Below are positions 37,193 through 45,320 of a DNA stretch of 64,000 nt, piece after piece. The position numbers and the translations under genes are program-made. The DNA is from an archaeon (GTDB lineage Archaea > Iainarchaeota > Iainarchaeia > CSSED10-239): NCBI GenBank assembly GCA_029563035.1, contig JAKQTP010000212.1, positions 167,996 through 231,995 on the forward strand, written 5' to 3'. How positions within the stretch are numbered: the stretch's first letter is position 1; each line of letters starts with the position of its first letter. The notes beneath the pieces were generated by a model. The model was not told where the DNA came from and made no database searches. It saw only the letters and a list, made by a program, of their open reading frames with translations.

Positions 37193-37756
37193 ATGATACC
37201 AAATAAAACACAAGCAATTTCTTTGCTTAAAGAACATATTAAAGAAAAAGCTAATCTTGATCATTCTTTTCTTGTCGGCTATGGGCTTCTTGGAATCTCT
37301 AAACTTCTTAACTTGCCAGAAAAAGAACAAGAATATGCTTTTGTGCTTGGGCTACTTCATGATCTTGACCTTGAATGCTTTGGAGAAGACATAAACAAGC
37401 ACACTCTTGTTACTGAAAAGATTTTACAAGAGAAAGGCATTAACCAAGAACTGATAGAGGATATCAAAAGCCATAATGAGGCAGTAGGTGTCAAAAGAAA
37501 TAGCGACTTGAGAAATGCACTATATTCTCTTGATGGGCTAACAGGTATAATCAGAGCATGTGTCTTGATGAGACCTGACAAAGACATCTCTAAAGCAGAA
37601 ACAAAGTCTATTCTTAAGAAACTAAAAGATAAATATTTCGCTGCAGCAGTCAATAGAGAACAGATATATTTGTGTGAGAAAACTCTAGGAATAGATATAG
37701 AAAAATTTGTATCTGCTACTTTAGAAGAAATAAAGAGAAACTATGTTCTTGAATAA
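37193..37756 (+). CDS. HD-domain phosphohydrolase
   Basis: 187 residues with the HD signature: LDHSFLVGYGLL, then GLLHDLDLECFG at about residue 54 (His-Asp metal pair), and IKSHNEA further on. Small single-domain HD proteins act as nucleotide or phosphate-ester hydrolases; this kind is often noted as hydrolase of unknown substrate. It follows the pilin-like genes by 24 bp, but a functional tie is not evident. Confidence 0.75.
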   Translation: MIPNKTQAISLLKEHIKEKANLDHSFLVGYGLLGISKLLNLPEKEQEYAFVLGLLHDLDLECFGEDINKHTLVTEKILQEKGINQELIEDIKSHNEAVGVKRNSDLRNALYSLDGLTGIIRACVLMRPDKDISKAETKSILKKLKDKYFAAAVNREQIYLCEKTLGIDIEKFVSATLEEIKRNYVLE

Positions 37757-37803
37757 ATACCGAAACTTACAAAAATATATAAGTTTAGGTATCGGCTTAC
37801 TTG

Positions 37804-38679
37804 TTATTTATGTTTTATAAAAACTAAATAGCTTTTAAGAAACCAACTTAAAAAATAAGAATCATCTTCTTTTACTTGTGATCTCTCTAATGCCGAATAA
37901 TAGCTTTTTTTGTTTTTATAATCAATAATAAAAAGAGGACAATTGTTGTTATTTAAAATAATGTTCATTAATAATCTTGTAATTCTGCCATTGCCATCAC
38001 CAAAAGGATGTATCGTAACTAGTCTTAAATGCACTAATCCTGCAAGAATAACAGGATTGTATTTTGATTTATTTTTATCATACCACTTAAAGAAATCACT
38101 TATTTCTGCTGAAAGCTCTGCAGGGCTAGGAGGCAAAAACTTACAACCAGATATACCTACTTGATAATTTCTGATCTTTCCTGCTATGTCTTTTTTTGTA
38201 TCTTTAAATAAATAATAATGCCAATTTATTAGATTTTGATAACTTATCTTTTGGCTTTTTTTAATAAGTTCTAAAAACAACTTCTGATGAGATTCTATCT
38301 CCTTAATGTCTCGCATAGGCTTTTGAGGAGAAATCTGATCTTTAAGCAAAAGATAAGAGTCTTTTAGGCTTAGGGTATTTCCTTCTATTCTGCTTGTATT
38401 ATATGTAAATTTTACAGCAAAATCAAACATTTGATTTTCCTGAACAGTTTTTGGTATTTTTGATTTTTGAGTATTTTGCTTAGATATTTGTTCAGATATC
38501 TTCTCTAACTGTTCTTGTTGAGAAGAAATAAAGAAATCTAATTTTTGTGTTCTAAGGTCTGTTGGTAACTCCATACCTATATATTTGTCAAGATTCTTAT
38601 AGCCTTTTTTAGATCTTAAGGTCATATGTAGATAATAGGCTTTTTTCGTGCCTTTTTTCTTTTTTATTACTGAAACCAT
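37804..38679 (-). CDS. Fic-family protein
   Basis: About 291 residues from the ATG at 38679. HPFGDGNGRITRLLMN (about residue 225) is the full Fic core: catalytic His, acidic residue, phosphate loop and Arg. NTSRIEGNTLSL near residue 108 matches the inhibitory-helix motif (S/T)xxxE(G/N), here N-terminal to the core, so activity is likely self-restrained. The N-terminus (KKAYYLHMTLRSKKGYKN) is basic. Such proteins transfer AMP or other groups to proteins. A longer frame from 38727 would run through the inverted repeat at 38690-38739, so the shorter start is preferred. Confidence 0.85.
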   Translation of the reverse strand: MVSVIKKKKGTKKAYYLHMTLRSKKGYKNLDKYIGMELPTDLRTQKLDFFISSQQEQLEKISEQISKQNTQKSKIPKTVQENQMFDFAVKFTYNTSRIEGNTLSLKDSYLLLKDQISPQKPMRDIKEIESHQKLFLELIKKSQKISYQNLINWHYYLFKDTKKDIAGKIRNYQVGISGCKFLPPSPAELSAEISDFFKWYDKNKSKYNPVILAGLVHLRLVTIHPFGDGNGRITRLLMNIILNNNNCPLFIIDYKNKKSYYSALERSQVKEDDSYFLSWFLKSYLVFIKHK

Positions 38680-38689
38680 ATATATGTTA

Positions 38690-38739
38690 TACCAACACAA
38701 ATTTAAAAATAGAGTGGTTTTTAACAAAATGTGTTGGTA
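38690..38739. promoter_or_regulatory. Inverted repeat before the Fic gene
   Basis: TACCAACACA (38690-38699) and TGTGTTGGTA (38730-38739) are perfect 10-bp inverted arms 30 bp apart, directly upstream of the Fic start. They bracket the AT-rich promoter, which suits an operator bound by a dimer. Confidence 0.5.
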
Positions 38740-38770
38740 AGAGCCTTAAGAGAAAAATAAGAAAAAGAAA

Positions 38771-38796
38771 ATAATTGTTTTCTTTTAAACAATTAT
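38771..38796 (-). terminator. Hairpin terminator of the thioredoxin-like gene
   Basis: ATAATTGTTT and AAACAATTAT pair with a 6-base loop, overlapping the stop codon of the 38793 gene. On the minus strand a T-rich stretch follows. Confidence 0.5.
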
Positions 38797-39644
38797 CCTA
38801 ATAACTCATCTAAAGTGGATGTAATATCAGAGATGCCTTTTTCAGAACCACATGATTTTAAAACCACTTTGCCTTCTTCATCTAAAACAACAAAAGAAGG
38901 TATGTAGCTACAAGATTCGCCAGTTATGGTGTCAAAATCTAGAGTTGTATTATACCCTTGTGCGATATTGTCTATAACAAAGAGCTTATCATCTATTACA
39001 TTTACCCATAAATTTGCAGAATCTTTGTAGTTATCCCATATCTGTGTTTTAAATTCAGGGATCGTTGCCTGACAATGTCCGCAGTATGTTCCTACAAAAA
39101 ATATTACTGCTGGTTTTCCTTTGAAATCATCTATTGTGCTTTCCTTGTTTATTCTGTAGTCTTCAGCAACTTTTACCTTTGCTTGTTCTTCCTCTAAAGC
39201 TTTTTTTTGTGCTTTTGCTTCAGCCATTTGCTTTAAGACATCTTCTTTGTTTACAAGCCCAATACCAGGAACAGCAACATGCTCTCCTGTTGTTGTGGTA
39301 TAGATTGGCATGTCTTGGCCATCAATAGTCATTGTGATCTCATAAAGGCCATCAACAATCTTTGTTTCTTTAACTACAACTTCTGGTAATTGGAAAGCCT
39401 CTTTTAGAAAAGAAATAGTATCATCAACTACCTTTTGGTTTATTTTTGTTTCTGTAGAACCAACTAATCCAATATTTCCAGTCATTGGCGAATTGCTAGT
39501 TTCTGTCTTATTGGTTATTGCAAATAATACTGATATTATTAAAGCAATAAACAGAACTGCAGAAATCAATTGCCAAAAAAATATTTTCTTTTTTGAGCGT
39601 CTTGGACTTATTATAGATTCTTCTTTATCATCATTTGTAGCCAT
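38793..39644 (-). CDS. Membrane-anchored thioredoxin-like protein
   Basis: About 283 residues from the ATG at 39644, which follows GGAGG. Residues 20-42 are a membrane anchor after a basic stretch (SPRRSKKK). Then comes a segment resembling the SNSPMTGNIGLVGS low-complexity linker, then a beta region with DGLYEITMTIDGQDM. The thioredoxin fold at about residues 165-280 contains FFVGTYCGHCQATIPEF, with active-site CGHC. SCSYIPSFVVLDEEG has the cis-Pro region. It faces outside the membrane and probably handles disulfides of exported proteins. Confidence 0.8.
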   Translation of the reverse strand: MATNDDKEESIISPRRSKKKIFFWQLISAVLFIALIISVLFAITNKTETSNSPMTGNIGLVGSTETKINQKVVDDTISFLKEAFQLPEVVVKETKIVDGLYEITMTIDGQDMPIYTTTTGEHVAVPGIGLVNKEDVLKQMAEAKAQKKALEEEQAKVKVAEDYRINKESTIDDFKGKPAVIFFVGTYCGHCQATIPEFKTQIWDNYKDSANLWVNVIDDKLFVIDNIAQGYNTTLDFDTITGESCSYIPSFVVLDEEGKVVLKSCGSEKGISDITSTLDELLG

Positions 39645-39734
39645 GTTTTTTTCCTCCAAAATAAATAGAATATAAATTATTAATATATTTAGGTTAAAAA
39701 AGAAATATAAAGGTATTTTTTTAGAAAGGCCTTT

Positions 39735-40853
39735 TTAAAATAAGCTAAAAAAGAAGTTTTTTATGCCATCAAACATGTAAACTTCAACAAAAGACCCTAA
39801 GATCAAGAAAAATACTGCAAATGCAAGTAATATTATACAATATCTAAAAAGATAAAAAAACCTGTCAGAATCTAACTTTTCAGATTTAATACTCATAGCA
39901 AGCATTGTCCCTGAAATTACAGCAAAGAAATAACATAATGCTTCTATAATCGTGTGTAACGAAACACTAAGCAATAATGGGAAAAGAATAGATAGTAATT
40001 TCACACTATATACTTTACTATAGAATAATGCATATTGACTAAAAGAAACTGCCCAATACATTGCGTTCCAAACAATCATTAGTAAAGCACCTAATGGAAA
40101 AATTAAGGCAATGATAAAACAAACAATCATTACTGAAAAATTATTCTTTAAGATATCAAAAAATATACTTGTTTTTTCTAAGCCTGCAAAACCAATACTT
40201 CTATTTGGCATGAGTGCTGTGTTCCAACCTTGCTCACTAAATAATTTCGCAGAAAAATCAACAGGCATAACTGTAATTAAAGTAATAACAACAAGCATTA
40301 TTCCTATGAAAAAAAACAAGTAAATATTAATTGTTCTTTTATTTTCTTCATATAAGTCTTTTAAGTAAAATTTATTGTGCTCCTTTACTTTTAGCTTTGT
40401 AAGAGAAACTCCTTTTGCTTCAACTTTTTGGGTTCTTCCTGCTAACAAAACATTTCTGTTTGTTTCTTTCATTGCTATTGGCGCAAGAAAGATAGTTAGG
40501 AAAAATACAGAAAACAAACCAGCATTTTCACGGAATAAAAGAAGTGCTGCTCCAAAACTTAGCATAGTTCCTACTATAGTATAGGCAATAGTCTTGAAAG
40601 AAGTATTAAAAAAATTTGCGAAAAAATTAGGAACGCTATTGATCATCTTAGATATTTTAAATATAAAATCCTTAAAGGTTAATTTCTTTTTAACCTCTTT
40701 TTTTACTCTTGTTATATCTTTTCCTTTTTTTCCAGATACTGATAATTGTACAAGTTTGGTTTTTGTTCTTTTTCTAGTCTCTTTTTTACTATTGTCCTCT
40801 TCTGAAGGATCTATCTTTCTAGAAAGAATATTGATTTGGTTTTTGTCTGTCAT
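39735..40853 (-). CDS. SpoIIM/DUF95-like membrane protein
   Basis: 372 residues. A basic cytoplasmic region (about 1-75) is followed by two helices (85-135), a loop with RTQKVEAKGVSLTKLKVKEH, and four more helices (175-365). The latter part has FFDILKNNFSVMIVCFIIALIFPLGALLMIVWNA and SVSLHTIIEALCYFFAVISG, the pattern of the stage II sporulation M family, which in archaea is widespread and of unknown role. It is on its own transcript next to the thioredoxin-like gene. Confidence 0.75.
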   Translation of the reverse strand: MTDKNQINILSRKIDPSEEDNSKKETRKRTKTKLVQLSVSGKKGKDITRVKKEVKKKLTFKDFIFKISKMINSVPNFFANFFNTSFKTIAYTIVGTMLSFGAALLLFRENAGLFSVFFLTIFLAPIAMKETNRNVLLAGRTQKVEAKGVSLTKLKVKEHNKFYLKDLYEENKRTINIYLFFFIGIMLVVITLITVMPVDFSAKLFSEQGWNTALMPNRSIGFAGLEKTSIFFDILKNNFSVMIVCFIIALIFPLGALLMIVWNAMYWAVSFSQYALFYSKVYSVKLLSILFPLLLSVSLHTIIEALCYFFAVISGTMLAMSIKSEKLDSDRFFYLFRYCIILLAFAVFFLILGSFVEVYMFDGIKNFFFSLF

Positions 40854-40914
40854 TTTATTTCCATATGAACTTGTAATTATTAATAAAAATAAAAGAGAAA
40901 ATAGTTTATAAACA

Positions 40915-42129
40915 TTACCTTTTAGAACTTGGGTAAAGCCTTGTGGTTTTGCCTTTAGAAATTAAGGGCTCTAGCCTTTTCAGGAAATCTTTAGAGAAAA
41001 GGCCATCATTAACTGCCTTTGAGAAATTAAAAGAATTGACTTCAGCTATCATCTCCCACACATGATTTTCTTTTAATAGCCTTTCAAAGACTTCTCTTTC
41101 TTTTGTATCTTTTTCAGGAATTGAATAGTTTTCATATTCTTTTACTAAAATGGAATTGCCATCTTTACCATACACCCTTTCAGAATTGTTGGCTTTGGAA
41201 TAATTGACAAGAGCCTCTTTTAGCTTTTCCAGCTTTGGATCAAGCTTACTAAGAACATCTTTTTTTTCATTAGTTAGTTTTAGATATTCAGAAACTAATT
41301 TAACGCCATCATCATTTAGATACTCGTTAGCAGGCAACTTTTTTAGCTTAAAGGCATGAGACTTAACAGGACAAATTTCCTTAAAAGCACACCAATCGCA
41401 AAGAGCAGATTCTTTTGTTGGAAAGTCATTAGTTATTTGCTTTCTTTCTATCTCTTGAATTACATTGATTACTTCTTTTTCTAGAACTTCAAGATCTTTA
41501 TCACTTCTTGAAGAGCGCATTTCCATATTAAATGCTAGAAAATGCCAGACAAGATCTACTCTTTTAACTGTTGGATACATTCTTTTTATGGCTATTGTGT
41601 AAAGAGCAAGCTGTTTGTCTTTATCTACTTCTTCTTGGGTCTTTAAAGCATTGTTGGTTTTGTAATCATGTATTTCAAAATGCTCTTCATTTATCATTGT
41701 TAGCCTATCTATATAACCTATCAGATCATAGGCAGTTCCATAATCATCAATAAACCTTAAGGTAATTTCCATTTCTAGGGCAATTGTCTTTCCTTCATCA
41801 AAAGGATGATATTTCTCGTAGTATTCTGTTAGAAATTTCTTGCCCATTTCTTTGTAGTGTTTTGGAGTGTAATCTTGCCTAACAATCTCTATTGTTAAAT
41901 CATAATTCTTTTCCCATTCTTCTGAATAGTACTCTAATATTTCTTCTAGGGAATTAAGCTTTGTAAATTTTAAATCTTTATAGAGCTTTTCCAAAGCCAG
42001 ATGCACCATAGAACCTAAGAATGCCTCTATGCCCTTTTTTTCCTCAATCTCTGGTTTTTCTATATACTGGTAATAGAATTTTTTTGGACAACTTTTGTAA
42101 GTTTCTATTCTTGAATGTGAATATCGCAT
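40915..42129 (-). CDS. RecB/Cas4-like PD-(D/E)xK nuclease
   Basis: 404 residues beginning MRYSHSRIETYKSCPKKFYYQY, the usual start of this family with the first iron-sulfur Cys. LIGYIDRLTMI gives the catalytic Asp, HFEIHDYKTNN the Asp-x-Lys, and DKQLALYTIA the Q-x3-Y motif. CDWCAFKEICPVKS supplies the other three Cys. A coiled tail follows the cluster (about residues 275-404). Members are DNA repair or processing exonucleases. It is chromosomal and divergent from radC. Confidence 0.85.
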   Translation of the reverse strand: MRYSHSRIETYKSCPKKFYYQYIEKPEIEEKKGIEAFLGSMVHLALEKLYKDLKFTKLNSLEEILEYYSEEWEKNYDLTIEIVRQDYTPKHYKEMGKKFLTEYYEKYHPFDEGKTIALEMEITLRFIDDYGTAYDLIGYIDRLTMINEEHFEIHDYKTNNALKTQEEVDKDKQLALYTIAIKRMYPTVKRVDLVWHFLAFNMEMRSSRSDKDLEVLEKEVINVIQEIERKQITNDFPTKESALCDWCAFKEICPVKSHAFKLKKLPANEYLNDDGVKLVSEYLKLTNEKKDVLSKLDPKLEKLKEALVNYSKANNSERVYGKDGNSILVKEYENYSIPEKDTKEREVFERLLKENHVWEMIAEVNSFNFSKAVNDGLFSKDFLKRLEPLISKGKTTRLYPSSKR

Positions 42130-42165
42130 ATAGTAATTAAGAATAAAAGAATATATATAGTTTTT

Positions 42166-42296
42166 GGGAGTAGATGTCCAGACTAGTTCGCACTGGACAG
42201 CTACCCTCTCTCCCCCGAAAATACCCCCCTTTTGTGAAACAATATATTATTGATGATCATAAATCACAATTTAAAAGCGGGGAAATTCGACCGCTT
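42166..42296. ncRNA. GC-rich hairpin region, RNA candidate
   Basis: In an AT-rich setting this stretch holds nested stems GGGAGTAG with CTAC and CTCCC (42166-42214) around TGTCCAG/CTGGACA (42175-42181, 42193-42199), then a C-rich run. A second hairpin AAGCGG/CCGCTT lies at 42275-42296. The 214-bp gap between two divergent genes has no open frame. It may be a small RNA or a structured leader of radC; the strand is not certain. Confidence 0.35.
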
Positions 42297-42349
42297 CATA
42301 AACAAAGACAAATAATTATAGAAATAAAAAAAATAAAAAGTGAATGACT

Positions 42350-43039
42350 ATGAAAATAAAAGAAATGGCTTGCGAAAATAGGCCACTTGAAAGACTTCTC
42401 TATTGCGGAGCAGAAAGCCTTTCACAAGCCGAGCTTCTGGCTCTTGTTATTAAGACCGGGACTAAAGAAAATAATGTTATTGACATCTGTCAGGAAATAT
42501 TTTCTAAATTCTCACTTAAGGATATTGGAAACATACCAATAACTGAACTTGAGAAAATCAAGGGAATTGGAAAAGTCAAAGCTTGCCAGATTAAAGCAGT
42601 TTTTGAAATATCTAAAAGAATATTAAGTTCTGAGAAGAAAACACTTAACAGCCCAAAAGAGAAAACAAAGATTATTTCTGCCACAGATGTCTATAATCTT
42701 TTGTTTGATGTTTTTTTTGGAATAACACAGGAAAAACTTGTAGCTATCTTCTTATCTCAAAGAAACGATGTCATAGACTATAAAACAATAACAACTGGAA
42801 CAAGCAACCAAACATTAATCTCTTCAAAAGATATTGTCTTAGAGGCAATGAGGCACGGAGCAGATGGGATCATTATTGCTCATAACCACCCTAGTGGCAT
42901 ATGTGAGCCATCAATTGATGATAAGATGGCAACAGAAGCATTAAAGAAATCAGCAAAATTAATGGATATACGACTTATTGATCATGTCATAATTTCAGAA
43001 AAAGAAATATTCAGCTTTAGAGAAAAGGAGTTATTATGA
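42350..43039 (+). CDS. radC: RadC-family JAB1/MPN protein
   Basis: About 229 residues. The N-terminal helix-hairpin-helix region (LERLLYCGAESLSQAELLALVIKTGT and LEKIKGIGKVKACQIKAV) is followed by a JAMM metal site, IIAHNHPSGICEPSIDD. RadC was once tied to DNA repair, but its role is unproven; paralogues sit in mobile DNA. The chosen start gives the normal MKIKEM opening; an ATG lies two codons earlier. Its stop overlaps an in-frame ATG of the VapB frame, although the true vapB start is probably farther on. Confidence 0.88.
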   Translation: MKIKEMACENRPLERLLYCGAESLSQAELLALVIKTGTKENNVIDICQEIFSKFSLKDIGNIPITELEKIKGIGKVKACQIKAVFEISKRILSSEKKTLNSPKEKTKIISATDVYNLLFDVFFGITQEKLVAIFLSQRNDVIDYKTITTGTSNQTLISSKDIVLEAMRHGADGIIIAHNHPSGICEPSIDDKMATEALKKSAKLMDIRLIDHVIISEKEIFSFREKELL

Positions 43040-43071
43040 GCGGAATAGAAATCATTAAAAACCAATCTAAA

Positions 43072-43101
43072 CATAATTATGTATATAAACACAATTATGT
43101 G
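43072..43101 (+). promoter_or_regulatory. vapBC promoter with two palindromic operator-like sites
   Basis: CATAATTATG (43072-43081, perfect palindrome) and CACAATTATGTG (43090-43101) flank TATATAAA (43082-43089). The TATA box is about 25 bases before the ATG at 43108, so the message is probably leaderless, and the two sites suit autoregulation by VapB. Confidence 0.55.
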
Positions 43102-43107
43102 ATAAAT

Positions 43108-43344
43108 ATGGTAAGTGTAACTTTAGCAGTATCAAAAGAAATTAAAGAAAAAATGAAAAAATACGATGAAATCAATTGGTCATCATTTATTAGAAAAGCT
43201 ATTGCTGACAAAGTAAAGAAATTAGAAGCAATAGACCAACTATTAGAAAAAGAAAGCGAAATTAGTGATTGGGCGGTCAATCTTCAAAAGAAATCTAGAA
43301 AAGATAGAGCCGAACAACTAAAAAAAGAAGGTTTGATTTCATGA
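43108..43344 (+). CDS. vapB: VapB-type antitoxin
   Basis: A 78-residue antitoxin from the ATG at 43108: VSVTLAVSKEIKEKMKKYDEINWSSFIRKAIADKVKKLE is the ribbon-helix-helix/AbrB-like archaeal VapB opening, and the C-terminal half (SRKDRAEQLKKEG) would wrap the toxin. A longer frame from 43036 overlaps radC, but the TATA box at 43082-43089 lies inside it, which rules for the shorter form. Overlaps vapC by ATGA. Confidence 0.8.
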   Translation: MVSVTLAVSKEIKEKMKKYDEINWSSFIRKAIADKVKKLEAIDQLLEKESEISDWAVNLQKKSRKDRAEQLKKEGLIS

Positions 43345-43757
43345 AAAAGATTGTTGCAGACACTAACGTGTTATTTTCTTTTTTTTGGAAAAACTCAATG
43401 ACTAGAGAAATTATAACATCTAAGCAATTTAAAATCTATTCTCCAGAATTTGCAATTACTGAGATTTTAAAATATAAATCAGAAATAATTAAAAAAACAA
43501 AAATAAATACAAAAGAATTTAATGAACAAATAAATCTACTTAAAAAAATCGTTTCATTTATCCCAAAAGAAAAATATTCAAATTTCTTTAAGTATACAGA
43601 AGATAAAATAAAAGACAAAAATGACATAGATTTTATTACACTTGCATATTTTTTAAAAACGCCTCTTTGGAGTAATGACAAAGAATTAGAATCTCAAAAT
43701 ATTGTTACAATAATTAGTAGTAAAGAAATAATTTTAAGAATAGTAATTAATACTTAA
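43341..43757 (+). CDS. vapC: VapC-type PIN-domain toxin
   Basis: 138 residues of the PIN fold: IVADTNVLFSFF (first Asp), ITEILKYKSEI (Glu), KDKNDIDFITLAYFLKTPLWSNDKEL (the two later Asp). All four metal-binding acidic residues are present, so it should be an active RNase. Long-lysine composition equals that of its neighbours. Coupled to vapB by a 4-bp overlap. Confidence 0.85.
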   Translation: MKKIVADTNVLFSFFWKNSMTREIITSKQFKIYSPEFAITEILKYKSEIIKKTKINTKEFNEQINLLKKIVSFIPKEKYSNFFKYTEDKIKDKNDIDFITLAYFLKTPLWSNDKELESQNIVTIISSKEIILRIVINT

Positions 43758-43887
43758 ATCTGTTCTCATACTTTTTATGGCAAAACCACTCAATAATTAT
43801 AGAAATAACTTCTATTTCTCCACCACGAATAGTATAAGTCAATCTCCAGCCATTTGATAAATTATATTTCCATAAATTAGAATACAT
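43747..43887 (-). pseudogene. C-terminal remnant of a RelE-type toxin
   Basis: A 46-codon frame reads LWKYNLSNGWRLTYTI, then a beta strand and HKKYENRFKY, the typical end of archaeal RelE toxins. Upstream sequence in another frame (ALHFIYHEILYNDLKNS) could be the N-terminal half, so the gene appears frameshifted and its antitoxin lost. It is convergent with vapC and overlaps its stop. Confidence 0.55.
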
Positions 43888-43998
43888 TTTCTCTATCTTA
43901 AAAACGAGTGCTATTTTTTAAATCATTATATAATATTTCATGGTATATAAAATGCAATGCTTGACTTTTTTGTGAATTTGAAGAAATTGCAGTATTAA

Positions 43999-45099
43999 TT
44001 ATTTATTTTTCAAATAACTTTTTAAAAAATCTTTTTTGAACTTCTCAAAGGTTCCTTTTTCTATGTGTTTTCTTGAGTCTTCCATCAAGCGATGAATAAA
44101 CCTAATATTGTGCTCAGACAAAAGAATCTTTGCTGCTGGCTCATCAAGCCTATAAAGATGATGAAGATAAGAGATTGTATGGTTTTTACAAGCATAGCAA
44201 TCGCATTCTTTTTCTATAGGCTTGAAAAGATGAGCATTATAACTTTTGCCAATCTTTAATATTCCGTTTCTTGTAAAGATAACGCCATGCCTTGCCATCT
44301 TTGTTGGATAGATAGAATCAAAGCAGTCTACTCCCTTACCTATTGAAAGAACCATGTCTTCAGGAGAGCCAACACCCATCAGATATTTTATCTTATCATA
44401 ATCAAGATGCTCTAAAGAATAATCAATTGCTTGAAACATTCTTTCTTTGCTTTCACCTATAGCAAGACCACCAATAGCAAGCCCATCAAAGCCCATATCG
44501 TTGATCTTAACTGCACATTCTTTTCTTAGGTCTTTATAGGTTCCACCTTGGACAATGCCAAAAACTTTTTGATTTTTATTCTTGTGGCTATCAAGACAAC
44601 GCTTTGCCCAAGCAATTGTCCTTGTTGTTGCTTCTTGAAATTCTTTTTTTGTATGGTCGGGACCAAGAACATGATCAAGAACCATAGCAATGTCTGAGCC
44701 AATAATGTTTTGGTTCTCCATTAGCTTTTCTGGAGAAATGAAATGAGGTTCTCCTGAAAATGGAGATCTAAACTTTACTCCTTTGTCGTTTAGAGAAATC
44801 AAAAACTCAGGATCAAGCAACTGAAAACCACCAGAGTCTGTAAAGATTGGCTTTTTCCAGTTTATGAAATTATGATAGCCACCTGCTCTTTTTATAGTTT
44901 CAAGGCCTGGCTTTAAATAGAGAAGATAAGCATTAGAGATAAAGCACTGTGTTTTTGCATTTTTAAGAACATCAAAAGTTAGAAACTTGCCTGCTCCTTT
45001 AGTTACTACAGGCATATAGAAAGGAGTCTTGATCTTTCCGTGATGTGTCTTAAACTCGCCACAGCGTGCTGTTTTGGTTTCACTAGTTATCTTAAACAT
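43999..45099 (-). CDS. tgt: tRNA-guanine transglycosylase, bacterial-type length
   Basis: Exchanges a guanine in tRNA for a 7-deazaguanine base. 366 residues: FTDSGGFQLL carries the nucleophile-region Asp, GGLAIGESKERM the base pocket, DCFDSIYPTKMARHG the second Asp, and CDCYACKNHTISYLHHL the zinc site (C-x-C-x2-C...H). Archaeal archaeosine enzymes are longer, with extra C-terminal domains including PUA. This has neither, so it looks like the bacterial/eukaryal queuine type or a stripped archaeal form; which base and position it modifies cannot be told. Confidence 0.88.
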   Translation of the reverse strand: MFKITSETKTARCGEFKTHHGKIKTPFYMPVVTKGAGKFLTFDVLKNAKTQCFISNAYLLYLKPGLETIKRAGGYHNFINWKKPIFTDSGGFQLLDPEFLISLNDKGVKFRSPFSGEPHFISPEKLMENQNIIGSDIAMVLDHVLGPDHTKKEFQEATTRTIAWAKRCLDSHKNKNQKVFGIVQGGTYKDLRKECAVKINDMGFDGLAIGGLAIGESKERMFQAIDYSLEHLDYDKIKYLMGVGSPEDMVLSIGKGVDCFDSIYPTKMARHGVIFTRNGILKIGKSYNAHLFKPIEKECDCYACKNHTISYLHHLYRLDEPAAKILLSEHNIRFIHRLMEDSRKHIEKGTFEKFKKDFLKSYLKNK

Positions 45100-45196
45100 T
45101 TCTTATTTATCCTCTAAATTCTTTAAAACAATTAACTTCATTAACTTAGAAAACTCATAATCGTTTCTATTTAGGCAACATAAAATTTATTTGCTA

Positions 45197-45286
45197 TTTG
45201 GTAGTAAAAGCATAGTTTTTATGTGTTTTTAGTGCTTTATAGCACTTAAATATAGATATTTTGGTTTCACTAGTTATCTTATACAT
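45197..45286 (-). repeat. Duplicated 5' end of tgt
   Basis: The 28-29 bp at 45258-45286 match the first codons of tgt (45072-45099) with one mismatch and the same orientation, so a second start (MYKITSETK) exists upstream and runs about 30 codons to a stop at about 45197. AGTGCT/AGCACT in the same region forms a hairpin with a 4-base loop. Confidence 0.5.
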
Positions 45287-45320
45287 GTTTTTGGTTCCTC
45301 AGTCGTCCAAGATTTAGTGT

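Noticed and set aside
42166..42214. Split or intron-containing tRNA
   Set aside because: No T-loop (TTCAAAT-like) or anticodon arm could be placed.
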